Part shown: one piece after another, positions 31,393 to 42,011 of the stretch | Numbering within the stretch: the stretch's first letter is position 1 | Layout: every line of letters starts with the position of its first letter | Origin: Cordylochernes scorpioides | Taxonomy: Eukaryota > Arthropoda > Arachnida > Pseudoscorpiones > Chernetidae | Length of the DNA: 64,000 bases | Reading direction: 5' to 3' | Assembly (NCBI GenBank): GCA_030710605.1 | Contig: CP092863.1 | Span: 110,720,948-110,784,947, forward strand | Position numbers and translations under genes: made by a program | The notes under the pieces: model-generated | What the model was told of the DNA's origin: nothing | The model's database searches: none | The model's input: only the letters and a program-made list of their open reading frames with translations

Positions 31393-31975
31393 TTAACCTA
31401 TTTATTTATTACCAGTTACAAACAAGACACGCTATATTCGATCTGGATAATTGCGCGTGAAACTATTTACAATAATTGTAGTAGAGTAGGTAACTGAATT
31501 ATCAAAAAGAAAATAAACAATTAAGAAAAAGAGCATTAAATAAACATATACATTAAACAAATAAGCAACAACATAAGCAGATAGAAGAAATCACAAGGTA
31601 GTTATTTACAGTATGTTAAGCAATGATGGAAGTTGATGAAGTTATCTGTAATAATTAGTATCGTGGAGAGAGAAAGTTGATCAAGTTGAGCTATTTACAA
31701 TAAGTTATTCTAAAGTAACTTATTAATTATTTACATTGATGTAAATCAAGTCGAATAGTAGTGTAGTTCCTCAAGCTGCTTGAAGCTGTCTATTTATAAT
31801 AAAAAGTCTGCAGAAACTATTAAATTTCGTATATCTTTCCCTATTATAAACTATTTGACCCAGATAGGTTCTTTCCATCTTGCTCTGCTGTCTTAGGTTT
31901 GACACCAGTGGGCATGAGTTCAGAATGTGTTCGGGGGTTTCTTCTTCCGCTCCACAAGACCTATCAATCAATCGT
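31393..31975 (-). pseudogene. LINE 3' end (left arm)
   Basis: Minus strand. The last about 66 codons of ORF2 end at 31,771 with CGAEEETPEHILNSCPL and KFNSFCRLFI. The 3' untranslated region runs to a TAATAAATAAATA tail near 31,393. Same family as 17,444-17,905. 5'-truncated, hence inactive. Mirror on the plus strand at 48,774-49,350. Confidence 0.75.
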
Positions 31976-32069
31976 CTGTGTTCAACTTTTCAAAAATGGC
32001 ACCCACTTTGCATACGATGGATTTTATGCAAATCAATTTATATATGAAGTATCGCTTATATTTGAACAA

Positions 32070-32195
32070 ATCTTCATATTAATATAAAACAATAATGCCC
32101 CATCTATATATAGGAAATAAAAAAAACATTAAGACACGAATTTTTCATATGCATAAAACAAACTTCTACTGTCCTTACTGCGATGAAAAATATTG
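32070..32195 (+). repeat. R2 partial copy
   Basis: AATGCCCCATCTATATATAG then CTTCTACTGTCCTTACTGCG and GATGAAAAATATTG. Same subtype as 4,021. Mirror at 48,540-48,660. Confidence 0.7.
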
Positions 32196-32359
32196 ATTTG
32201 CATAAAGTTAATTGTAAACATTTTCACAAATATGCAAAGCGAGTGTCTTTTGATAAATTGAAATCAGACGATTAGTCGATTTCACACTTTTCGTCTGCAT
32301 TTTTATATGATAAATTTACGATCAGCATTTTTATAAAACAAGTATCTTTATTAATTTAG

Positions 32360-32575
32360 AAAAAGGCATCTACTTATCGTGCAACTGAAAGTTGCTGATG
32401 GCTTGCGCCATCTATCGGAATAAATAGCTTTTCTTGATTAATCAAGAATGGGTATTTGGCCAATTCTGGAATAATTAAAAATCAACGAGAATAGTTGATA
32501 TTTATTCCGATAGATGGCGCAAGCCATCAGCAACTTTCAGTTTGCACGATAAGTAGATGCCTTTTTCTTAATTTA
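32360..32575. mobile_element. MITE-like element, long TIRs
   Basis: Left end AAAAAGGCATCTACTTATCG through TTGCGCCATCTATCGGAATA, and its reverse complement at the right; each arm is about 65 bp. The centre contains TTGATTAATCAA. Mirror at 48,178-48,392. Confidence 0.85.
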
Positions 32576-32919
32576 TGCACCTTATCCCAGTACAATATTA
32601 CATTTGTACTATTTTTTCACAAGTCTCTTTATGTTTATCTAAAGATACTGGCAAAAACGTTAAAAAGCAAACAGAAGATAGAATTTCAAGATAATTCTTA
32701 TTTTCTCTTTAATCGTATGTATAGATACTTATGTTTCTATTTTCTAGAAATGTATACTATTTTTGCCTTGAATGATTCTTTCTTTTTTCTAATATAACAA
32801 ATTTTCTGTTGAAAGTGGCAATTCTATAATATTTCTACGATGTGATGTTCTGTTCTAATTTGTATTTGACCATTGTTGTCTATGTAATTTGCATATCTGC
32901 CTATATATATGTTATGAAA

Positions 32920-33160
32920 TGTTTTGTTGTTGAAAAATATAGAATTGGAGGTGCAATCGTGAAAAATAGGAAATACAATTATTATCCATCAAGTAGTTTT
33001 TATTTTGAATTACTTGAAGCAAATTACACATAATATGATTTATCACAGTAATATAGAATTTATAAAATGAATTCTATATTCGTGATTTTAAAAAATAGGT
33101 AGGTTAAACTATACATATTTACAACAAATATTCAAAGTATTATGTTCTGATTCTATAGTA
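32920..33160 (-). repeat. R8 repeat copy
   Basis: Blocks AATTGGAGGTGCAATCGTGA and GGTAGGTTAAACTATACATA. Mirror at 47,600-47,850. Confidence 0.75.
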
Positions 33161-33332
33161 AAAAAAAATGTAGAACAGTCAATGAATGAAAATAAAATGT
33201 TTAATAAAAATTAAATATTTGCATTTTAGATTATATATGTACATATGTGATTATATATATCACAGCTTTTTTAGGTCAATGTTTAGGGTCTTGGATAGGT
33301 TAGGTCCGCTGATAGACGTGAGCTCTAAGTAT

Positions 33333-33782
33333 TCTATATACAGTTACGAGCGTCATTCTTCATCAGTCATCTCTGTCACTGTTTGCTTTTTTTTTTTGGA
33401 ATGGCGCCCTCCTATTGGTCGGCTACGATCACGCCACCTTTTGCCCCCCCCCCCCCCCCCCCCATCATGCCCCCCCCCCCCCACCCCCCCCCCCCCCCCC
33501 CGCACTCGCTTTTTCGTTTTTGTAACCATTGTGTTGGAGCGGGTCGCTCTTAAATAAATGCATATATTAATTAATAACCAAATGGAATCCTCTCTTTCTT
33601 TTTCCCAGTAAGAGACGCCCTACGGAAGCCAACAGTACATAGACAGATAAAGCACATAGGCTATAGTTATTAACTAATATATGCATTTATATAAGGCGCC
33701 AATTTATAATTGTAACAAATAGTATTTGAATCAAAACATTCAATCGGGTAAAACACGGGCGTTGCCCGGGTCATTCGGCTAG
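33333..33782 (+). mobile_element. Non-autonomous Helitron, complete
   Basis: 450 bp from TCTATATACAGTTACGAGCG to the hairpin CGGGCGTTGCCCGGG plus TCATTCGGCTAG. The interior has CTCCTATTGGTCGG and a very long C tract at 33,440-33,500. No coding capacity. A second copy in reverse orientation is at 36,939-37,345. Confidence 0.8.
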
Positions 33783-34435
33783 TGTATATATAATTTTATC
33801 TAGTTTAATTTCTTTAATCTCTTGTCCTTTCTTATTGTTTATGAAATACTTTTTAAGGATCTTCGTAATTATCAGCCTTCTTTCTTCCCCGAAAATATGT
33901 GTTTCCAAAATATTTTTAACGGAAAACACTTTTTTACATGAAAATTCGAAACTATTATAGACGCGTAAGATTCTTTTTGAAATTAAACAATTTCTACTGT
34001 CCTTATTTAAACATAGAAACTTTCTCCTTGGAATATAAATACTATAAAATAAAGTGCCTGGAGAAAATGATTTTTTATTAATCGACTACACGAGCTTTCG
34101 GGCAGTCACGCCCTTCAACTGGTAATGATACATGATGGCAATAGGCCTTAAATAGGATTCCGTTTTTAAAGAGATATTTTTTACATATGAGAAAAATAAT
34201 ATAGGATGGCTAAAAAACAATTTAGTTAGAAGATATTTGCAAATCTAAGCTATTATATAATATATTTATGTAACTATGCTAATCCTGTAATGCCGGTTGA
34301 CAAATAAATGGTAGGTTTGTAATTGGCTAAAACATGTGACTATATAATGAAGAGAGACTAGTATTAGGATATCGACTGTTCAACCCGCCATCAGCGGCCA
34401 TATTGGAACTATACTGGGGGAGGGGGGGGGGGGGT

Positions 34436-35416
34436 TTAACGGTTATTCAAGTTACTACATATATCCTGATATTGTGCAGGTAAATCTATATGTCGGTTAA
34501 TGCTATTTTTTGATATGGATACTATGGCTTCTATGATCAGTCTTTGGTATTTATTGGAGATGTTATTGTATAATGTGGTGGGTGAAGTTAAATCGAAAGA
34601 GTGGCCTGTGTCAAGAATATGGTTGTAGATGAGGGACCTGTTGTCTTTGTTATTGACGCACCTGCCATGCTCAGTCATCCTGATGGCCACGGACCTACCA
34701 GTCTCACCTATATAGGTTGCACTACAATCGTTGCATGAGACTGAGTAGACCGAGCCACCCGATGACTGAACACTGGCAGGTCTCGGCAATCGGGTAATTG
34801 GATGTCTAAGAATGGTGGCCAGGCTTCTATTGTTTGTATAGTAGGTGTTAATGCCATGAGGCTTAAGAAGGTGAGATATTGCAGCGGATTGTGTTGAGTA
34901 CGGTAAGATGCAGGTATTTCTATGGGGTAAATTGGGTTTCATATGGGCCGGGTTGTATTGATATTTATATATGAACTGGTGTGGATATTGGGAGAGGGCA
35001 AGTTGTTTCTTAATGTTAGCGAACTCTATTGATCTGAAAATGGGCAGGGAGCAATGTGTAACCAATCTCTTGGTAAGCGTTCTAACTGTATTAATTTTAT
35101 GGGATAAGGGACAGAAAAACTTGAAATTGGTGTAGAAAGTTGGGTTATTGATTTTATGGTATACTGTTGTGTGGTAGTGTGATGGGGTACGGATGATCAG
35201 TATGTCCAGGAAAGGTATTACATTATTGGCTTCTGATTCAAAACTGAAGGAAATGTCTGGGTGGAAGGAGTTTAGAACAGATAAGATACTGTTCTCCTGT
35301 CCGGTTTCACATATACAGAGGATATCATCAATATATCTCCTCCATATGTGAATGCCCGGTGTGAATTGCTGTTGGATCCAGGTGTCAAGTGTAGACATGA
35401 CTATCTCGGCCAAGGG
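34436..35416 (-). pseudogene. Penelope-like RT C-terminus with GIY-YIG endonuclease
   Basis: About 325 codons open to a stop at 34,436. It has the reverse transcriptase catalytic motif YIDDIL near the start and the thumb-like region. It then has a C-terminal GIY-YIG nuclease: VYSVSCNDCSATYIGETGRS, with the catalytic Glu likely in the RLIIEAI block. RT plus GIY-YIG defines Penelope-like elements. The N-terminal half of the RT is missing. The first residues of the longer open frame (to 35,449) are antisense of the neighbouring copy. Confidence 0.9.
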
Positions 35417-35956
35417 TTCATATATAAATATCAATACAACCCGGCCCATATGAAACCCAATTTACCCCATAGAAATACCTGCATCTTACCGTACTCAACA
35501 CAATCCGCTGCAATATCTCACCTTCTTAAGCCTCATGGCATTAACACCTACTATACAAACAATAGAAGCCTGGCCACCATTCTTAGACATCCAATTACCC
35601 GATTGCCGAGACCTGCCAGTGTTCAGTCATCGGGTGGCTCGGTCTACTCAGTCTCATGCAACGATTGTAGTGCAACCTATATAGGTGAGACTGGTAGGTC
35701 CGTGGCCATCAGGATGACTGAGCATGGCAGGTGCGTCAATAACAAAGACAACAGGTCCCTCATCTACAACCATATTCTTGACACAGGCCACTCTTTCGAT
35801 TTAACTTCACCCACCACATTATACAATAACATCTCCAATAAATACCAAAGACTGATCATAGAAGCCATAGTATCCATATCAAAAAATAGCATTAACCGAC
35901 ATATAGATTTACCTGCACAATATCAGGATATATGTAGTAACTTGAATAACCGTTAA
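35417..35956 (+). pseudogene. Penelope-like GIY-YIG fragment, inverted copy
   Basis: About 179 codons identical by eye to the corresponding part of the minus-strand copy, starting at IYKYQYNPAHMKPN and ending DICSNLNNR at a stop. It lacks YIDD and everything upstream. Codons before 35,417 in the same frame are antisense of the other copy. The two copies must be recent, given their identity. Confidence 0.9.
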
Positions 35957-36419
35957 AACCCCCCCCCCCCCTCCCCCAGTATAGTTCCAATATGGCCGCT
36001 GATGGCGGGTTGAACAGTCGATATCCTAATACTAGTCTCTCTTCATTATATAGTCACATGTTTTAGCCAATTACAAACCTACCATTTATTTGTCAACCGG
36101 CATTACAGGATTAGCATAGTTACATAAATATATTATATAATAGCTTAGATTTGCAAATATCTTTTAACTAAATTGTTTTTTAGCCGTCCTATATTATTTT
36201 TCTCATATGTAAAAAATATCTCTTTAAAAACGGAATCCTATTTAAGGCCTATTGCCATCATGTATCATTACCAGTTGAAGGGCGTGACTGCCCGAAAGCT
36301 CGTGTAGTCGATTAATAAAAAATCATTTTCTCCAGGCACTTTATTTTATAGTATTCTACTGTCCTTACTGCAATGGAAAAATTAATGGAAGGTCCTGTAT
36401 CCTATCCAATACTTATTTG

Positions 36420-36938
36420 CATGATGGTTTTATATAGCGTTGGGTTTCTCTATGTGTTTTTAAATTATTAGATCATTCCTAAATTAGCTATAAATAAACA
36501 TTATAAATAGTTTTTCCTTGAAAAAAGCGACAGTGTTACGTAAAAATAAAATTGAAAAAGATCAATGTAAATAAATTTTCAACTAAATTATCTACTGGCC
36601 TATCTTCGATAATAAATAATCTTCTTCTTTCTTATCTCCACACTGGGTGAAGTAGTATGCGTCTGCCTTTGTCATTAAGACTGGGAGCACTACTCAGTGG
36701 CAGGCCGACTTAGCTCCAAAAGAAATAGCCGCCTCTGACATGAGAAACAGATGCCATGTACAGCCGCTCCTAACATGGAGTACAAACACTGCTCATCCTG
36801 TATCCCTGGATTAGGAACCCTTACAGGGTACTATCAGCCGGGCCAGCTGAGCCCAGGTTTTTTAGTGAGCTTGTTACTGCTCCCCCTCCTCCTTTTTCAT
36901 CCGGGTTTGGGACCGGCAAAGGCGGAGTTTATAATAAA
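36420..36938. other. Unassigned sequence, left arm only
   Basis: Between an R2 remnant and a Helitron. 36,640-36,930 is more GC-rich and may be a retroelement remnant, but no domain is legible in any frame. Confidence 0.35.
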
Positions 36939-37345
36939 CTAGCCGAATGACCCGGGCAACGCCCGTGTTTTACCCGATTGAATATTTTGATTCAAATACT
37001 ATTTGTTACAATTATAAATTGGCGCCTTAAATAAATGCATATGTTAGTTAATAACTATAGCCTATGTGCTTTATCTATGTACTGTTGGCTTCCGTAGGCG
37101 TCTCTTACTAGGAAAAAGAAAGAGAGGATTCCATTTGGTTATTAACTAATATATGCATTTATTTAAGGAGCGACCCGCTCCAACACAATGGTTACAAAAA
37201 CGAAAAAGCGAGTGGGGGGGGGGCAAAGGTGGCGGCGTGATCGTAGCCGACCAATAGGAGGGCGCCATTCCAAAAAAAAAAAAAAAAAAAAGCAAACAGT
37301 GACAGAGATGACTGATGAAGAATGACGCTCGTAACTGTATATAGA
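36939..37345 (-). mobile_element. Non-autonomous Helitron, complete (reverse)
   Basis: 407 bp. CTAG at 36,939-36,942 with the CCCGGGCAACGCCCG hairpin; the 5' TC end is at 37,345. Shorter than the 33,333 copy mainly because its poly-C tract is short. Mirror in the right arm at 47,286 is truncated. Confidence 0.8.
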
Positions 37346-37361
37346 ATAATATAAATATGAA

Positions 37362-37600
37362 AGGGCCTGGCTCATCAGTAAAGAACCCTCTCAGTAGTTT
37401 CATCAGTTTAATCCACCAGTATTTTGAAGATAAAAGGTTTCCAGCATTCATAGTTCTTAAAAAAAGATATTTCTCAGCTAGAAAAGAAAACATTTAGAAC
37501 GCCTTGCCAAATGCTTTACTGACGAGGAAAAAATATTTTTGTGAAACGTCAAGAAAATAAAACTTTTTTTTTGGCCGAAGTGTTTCTTATTTTTAGGAAC
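37362..37600. repeat. R2 fragment and hammerhead-like terminal repeat
   Basis: 37,362-37,420 is the R2 core. 37,430-37,590 contains CTGACGA at 37,519-37,525, an A5/T5 hairpin, GAAACGTC at 37,543-37,550, then AAGAAAATAAAA. Related to 210-340. Mirror 47,040-47,272, where CTGACGA is changed to TTGACGA. Confidence 0.65.
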
Positions 37601-37619
37601 TAATAGACCATTGTTGTTA

Positions 37620-37935
37620 TTAGTGTCATTCAAGTTGACCTTTGGTGACACTAGGGACAAATATTCTCCAATTTGATCTGTTAGTGACCATCACTCACAT
37701 CTAGTAACCTTCCAGTGGTTTTCTTGACCTCTTCTAGCCAGCTCATTGGAGGTCTTCCTCTCTTCCTTCAAGTTTTCCTAACATCAACATCTTTTCTAAA
37801 CCCTTTATTTTCTTTATGTATCCAAAGTAGGTTAGTCTTTATTTATATATTTGGGATTCTAGGGATCTACCAGGGTTAATTTCATTTAAGATTGAAACAT
37901 TTTACCTTTTTTTTAATCTATCCATGGCACTCTAA
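37620..37935 (-). pseudogene. Possible LINE C-terminal remnant
   Basis: On the minus strand, broken reading gives pieces such as SWLEEVKKTT and RSNWRIFV, recalling the W..D R..WR end of RTE/L1-like ORF2. Stops interrupt it. Mirror at 46,420-47,030, where a 135-bp part is tandemly repeated. Low certainty. Confidence 0.35.
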
Positions 37936-38008
37936 GTAGAGACACACACATATGTTTAAAAAAATATTTAAATGTCGACAAATTGTGGATTTTAAAAAAT
38001 ATATATAT

Positions 38009-39215
38009 TTTTTGAAAATAGAGCAATCCATAAATGAATCTTTAATTAAAAAGGCATATATTGGATCAAAGAATCATTTATTTTACCAATATTTCAGTTG
38101 GTTGAACGCCAACCTTTATCAAGGTGTTATAACATATTTAATGACATTAAACACAAAAAAAAAAACATTAAATACAAGGTGGGATCAATAAATAAGGTGA
38201 ATTATAATTTATTTAAAAAAAATAAGAACGATATTAAAAATTAGAACTTGATTTATTCAAAATAACCACCTTGGCGTTCTATATATCGTCTCCATCGTTC
38301 TGGCAATTTGTAAATACCCTCTTTATTGGCACTCTTAGGAAGCGTGTGAAAAAAATCTTGCACCACTTTCTGGACATCTTCATCCGAGTCAAATCGCTTT
38401 CCCTTTAACTCCTTCTTTAGTAGTCAAAAAAGGAAATAGTCAGAGGGGGCTAGGTCTGGACTATATGCAGGATGTTCTTAAACTTCAAAACCTAATTTAA
38501 TGATTGTAGATACAGTTTTACATGATGTATGCGGCCTTGAATTATCATGAAGGAAGAGAACACCTTTACTAAGCTTCCCTCTTCTTTTATTTCTTATACC
38601 GGGCCTTAGCTTATTTACAAGAATGTCATAATAAAGGTCGCATATTCAAATTGTTGGCTATGGTAAAAATGGATATTTTTCTATCCTCCAAAATTAAGTT
38701 TTCAACCGCATTTATCGTGCTTGGCGTCGCTGTAACACTTGGTCGTCCAGGTCGCTCAATATCGGTACATGTAATTCGTCCATTTTTTGAACTCGTTAAC
38801 CCATTTATAAATGTTTTTTTGAGACAAACAAGACTCACCATAGATACTTTTCATTCTTTGGCATATTTGGGATGTTTGAATACCTTCTGCATTCAAGAAA
38901 CGAATAACTGCACGTTGTTCAAGCGTGGTGCAATCCTTCAAGGGAGCGCTTCCATTTTAGTTTATATATAAGTCTCGCGCCACGAGTGGGAAAAAAGACC
39001 AGAACACCTTAAATAGTCTCTCGATGTTATATTTTAATATTCTGTAGTTTAAATTATTTTTGCTTTTTTAATTTTTAAGAAATAAGATAATTCAACTTAT
39101 TTATTGATCCCCCCTTGTATGTTATAATACCTTGATAAAGGTTGGCGTTCAGCCAACTGAAATATTGGTAAAATAAATGATATTTTGATCCAATATATGC
39201 CTTTTTAATTAAATT
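38009..39215. repeat. R1 copy split by a mariner
   Basis: The left arm at 38,009-38,172 and the right arm at 39,120-39,215 are the two halves of one R1. The mariner at 38,175-39,117 sits between them at a TA. Mirror 45,140-46,345. Confidence 0.85.
38175..39117 (-). mobile_element. Degenerate mariner (left arm)
   Basis: 943 bp flanked by TA. TIRs begin CAAGGTGGGATCAATAAATA and CAAGGGGGGATCAATAAATA. The minus strand encodes broken transposase: an N-terminal helix-turn-helix part (LKDCTTLEQRAVIRFLNAEG), a GRPSVTATPSTINAVE segment, a large gap, then HDNARPHTSCKT and PDLAPSDYFLF with the second and third acidic sites (DD34D type). About 130 residues between are missing, and frames shift. Inactive. 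Confidence 0.9.
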
Positions 39216-39231
39216 ATATATATATATTAGC

Positions 39232-39391
39232 GTACATGGATCTGTGTGAAAGAAAATAATTTTTCTCAAAAAATTTCAAAGGATTATTCTTTCTTTATCA
39301 ATATATATCTAAATAAATTGATAAAGAGGGAAGAATTACCTCGAAATATTTTGACAAAATTTTGCTTTTTTTCACAGATATCCCCAGGTAC
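39232..39391. mobile_element. MITE-like palindromic element
   Basis: Ends GTACATGGATCTGTGTGAAA and the inverse of TTTCACAGATATCCCCAGGTAC-type sequence. The interior is AT-rich with TTATCAATATATATCTAAAT. Mirror 44,957-45,118; a half copy lies at 58,170-58,255. Confidence 0.65.
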
Positions 39392-39539
39392 AACTCTTTT
39401 ATATAAATATATCCAATGAATTTTGACTCAAACACACTGTAGCAAAATTTCTGAAATCGAATCATTAATCATAAAAAATATATAATAATAATAATTTTCA
39501 TAAACTTCATAACTATTACAGAGAGAAAAGCTAAAAGAA

Positions 39540-40200
39540 AGAGCGAAGAGGAGAAAAAAAATGTCTAAATTTGCATAAGAGCATGTGTAAATATGCAAAA
39601 GTAGATGACAGCTAAATTAAACCACAGCTATCTGTGAGAGGGGTGAAAGAATAATATTCATATTTGCATTCAAGTGCGGAAACATAATCAAGTCTTCCCC
39701 CCAAAAAACACTAAATAGGTACACATAAAGCTTTCTTTTCGTAAAAAAAAATGTATACAACCAAATCATTATAGAATAGGACAGAACAAGAGACTGGTTA
39801 AAAGAGAGGTTTGGGGGGACGTAATTGGATAATATTATCATTTGTACCTTCATATTCTGTGAGCGCGGGCTCTTAAAACGACAAGCAACCCTGGAAATGG
39901 GAGAATCATTTGCTCGACAATAGACCTTTCCCTCATTTAACATCTTTTTGTTGTTGTTTTTTATTACGTAACGCGGAAAAAAAATACTCGCGTGGATAGA
40001 TAGAAGTTTGTCTTAGATGTAATTGTCTAAATATTTTCCGCCTTTTAATTCACACTTCTTTAATAGAGATTTTTTAAGATGGCCTCAGGGGAAGTTGTTT
40101 CAATGAACCAATTAGCTTTAAGCTTCTGTTTCCTTTTTTTTTTTAGTTTTGGTTTTGTTTTATTTTTTTTTTTTCAAAAACGAAGTCGATAAAGGAAATG
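39540..40200. promoter_or_regulatory. Candidate conserved non-coding segment
   Basis: Not repeated except in the mirror (about 44,150-44,800), where only homopolymer differences are seen. Contains ATTTGCAT octamer-like sites (39,572-39,580 and 39,660-39,667), AACCACAG, GTGAGCGCGGG and TTACGTAA. A 108-codon frame at 39,617-39,943 lacks a known domain. Regulatory role is speculation. Confidence 0.25.
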
Positions 40201-40599
40201 TAGATTTTGAATGTTTATTCTCTATTGAATTGTAGATATTTATTTAGATTCTCTTAATTATCTGTTATCTGTGTTTTTTTTAATTAGTTCACAATTTGTG
40301 TTCCATATTATCCGATTCATTGCATATTCTATACCTATTTTGACAATATGCAAATTTAGTTCTAAATAAAATCGATAGATGGCGTTGTTAACTAAACGTG
40401 ACGGTATATAAAAAAAACTTGTTTTAAAAATTATTTTCTAATATATTTGCTGATTTTCTACATGTAAAAGCATTTGGTATAATTAAATCTGAAATAAAAC
40501 GTTAGTAAAATGCATATTCACATATTGTATGATAAGCTTTCGAACATTGACCCTTCTACAAACATATCTATTAAATTATAATAAAGAAAAATCATTTTT

Positions 40600-40700
40600 C
40601 TCAACTTTATAGATATGCTAACTGAAGAAGGACTATAAATTATATCCGAAAGCTCGTCGTATATACAAATAAAGAAACTCAAAGTTTTATTCACAAAATT
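40600..40700 (+). repeat. Penelope-type terminal motif
   Basis: CTGAAGA at 40,622-40,628, a GGA..TCC hairpin extended by TATA pairs, GAAA at 40,648-40,651, GCTCGTCGTATATAC, then AAATAAAG. Matches the layout of the ends of the Penelope pair at 34,096 and 36,297. Mirror 43,680-43,740. Confidence 0.6.
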
Positions 40701-40804
40701 TTAGAGCAATTTTAATTCTCTTTCCATACTTAAGGACTCTCAGAAAAAAAAGAAAAATGTATAATTTAAGCGATTGAAATATAGACATGGAGAAAGGTAC
40801 TCAA

Positions 40805-41911
40805 CAACAACAACAACAAAACATCTTTATTAGGGCATCTTGCCCTGTACAGATTCGCCTTTGAATTACTGACAATATTCAACACAAGAGAAAAAGGAGA
40901 GATGGAGTATTTACAATTAAAGTATGGCAAATATTTTTATTGTGCCCCTGTTCTTCTCTCTTCCACGAGTGCAATTTTATTTACAACCGATTTTTGGTAG
41001 TTGAACAGTTCTATTGCCCAACTTTTCTTATCTGAAACAGTTTTTATTATCTTTAATGAGTTCAAATGTGGTCTAGGAAGACTTTTCAGGATCTTTTTTC
41101 TCTCACCTTCCAGATCTCCGCACTCGGCAGTAAAATGGTATATCTCATCGGTTATCTGACCTCCGCATAACTTACAGTACAAATCTTCTTTCTTAATTAC
41201 GTAGATATGATTTTCTTTGATCAATTTTGATATTATCCTGATCTGTGCAATAAAACTCACTAAAGCTGAGGACAGATTGCATGAAAAATAATGTTCTGGA
41301 ATGAATGAATCATAAAGTAACCTATAGTTTGAGTATGTTTTCGTAAGAGATAATTTTGCCAGATCTTGCTGCAATAGCTGTTCAATTTTTATTTTTAGTA
41401 TATTCGGTAGTTCGATCTGTATGTCATAATAATTTAACCTAAGGTTTAGCCGTGTGAGTCCACAATGATTGATGATATCCATGATATTTTTACAGAATCC
41501 TATAGGTTTTTTTTGTCATTAAGGAAATTTCCTTCAATCTATTCCAGCATAGCTTAGGTAGTCTATTTTCTTCCATTTCCTGTAATCTAATGAAATATTT
41601 CATAATTAGTTTGATCGTTGTAAAAGTCAGAGATAATCTGCCTGTTTCCAACCTTACAATATACCCCGGTATATATCTTGGCAGATTCAGAAAGTTTTTG
41701 ATAAACGTATTCTGTATTTGGTCTATAATATCGGTATTGTCCCAAGCCCACACAGGGGCCGCATAGAGTAGTATTGATTTAATAACTGAGTCAAATAAAT
41801 TCAGTGCAACTTTTAATGAATTAATTTTTTCCCTTTTTATCAGTCTAATAGTTGCATTTATTGCCGTATTTGCTTTGGCTTTATAAAAGAGGGCTACCTT
41901 TTTGCTATTAT
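40805..41911 (-). pseudogene. LINE ORF2 C-terminal fragment in the palindrome spacer
   Basis: Minus strand. From the gap edge the frame reads SVIKSILLYAAPVWAWDN, the usual motif following the reverse transcriptase of CR1/Jockey-like LINEs. It runs to about 41,490, shifts frame, and continues from MDIINHCGLTRLNL to a stop at 40,937, with CKLCGGQITDEIYHFTAEC as zinc-finger-like end. The 3' end is CCTAATAAAGATG then TTTTGTTGTTGTTG, touching the inner edge of the left arm. The 5' part is lost in the N gap. Confidence 0.75.
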
Positions 41912-42011
41912 NNNNNNNNNNNNNNNNNNNNNNNNNNNNNNNNNNNNNNNNNNNNNNNNNNNNNNNNNNNNNNNNNNNNNNNNNNNNNNNNNNNNNNNNN
42001 NNNNNNNNNNN
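41912..42011. other. Assembly gap of 100 N in the palindrome spacer
   Basis: Interrupts the LINE fragment on its left side; the right side is unrelated AT-rich DNA. True length unknown. Confidence 0.95.

Larger units (their letters stand above)
34006..36353. mobile_element. Penelope-like element pair, inverted
   Basis: Two 5'-truncated copies arranged head to head: minus strand 34,006-35,416 and plus strand 35,417-36,353. The pair is flanked by a 14-bp direct repeat TTCTACTGTCCTTA (33,992-34,005 and 36,354-36,367), which belongs to an R2 copy, so the pair inserted as a unit. Outer ends carry GGGCGTGACTGCCCGAAAGC and an ATTAATAAAAAAT tract. Absent from the right arm. Confidence 0.85.
22655..40804 (+). 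repeat. Left arm of the giant inverted repeat
   Basis: Reverse-complement partner of 43,545-63,716. Anchor pairs read directly: 22,660/63,710, 24,845/61,535, 28,020/52,768, 33,150/47,600, 37,220/47,390 and 40,804/43,545. The changing coordinate sums reflect arm-specific insertions and deletions. In inner segments such as 39,700-39,960 versus about 44,390-44,650, the only differences I see are homopolymer lengths. The outer edge falls at the end of an R1-like fragment (GGAGCAATCCATA). Confidence 0.95.

Noticed and set aside
33186-33557. Proline-rich 123-codon frame
   Set aside because: Created by the Helitron poly-C tract; no homologue in the shorter sibling copies.
35348-35449. Extended N-termini of the two Penelope frames
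   Set aside because: They cross the head-to-head junction and translate the antisense of the partner copy.
39617-39943. 108-codon minus-strand frame
   Set aside because: No domain or hydrophobic pattern that I can name; kept only as part of a possible non-coding segment.
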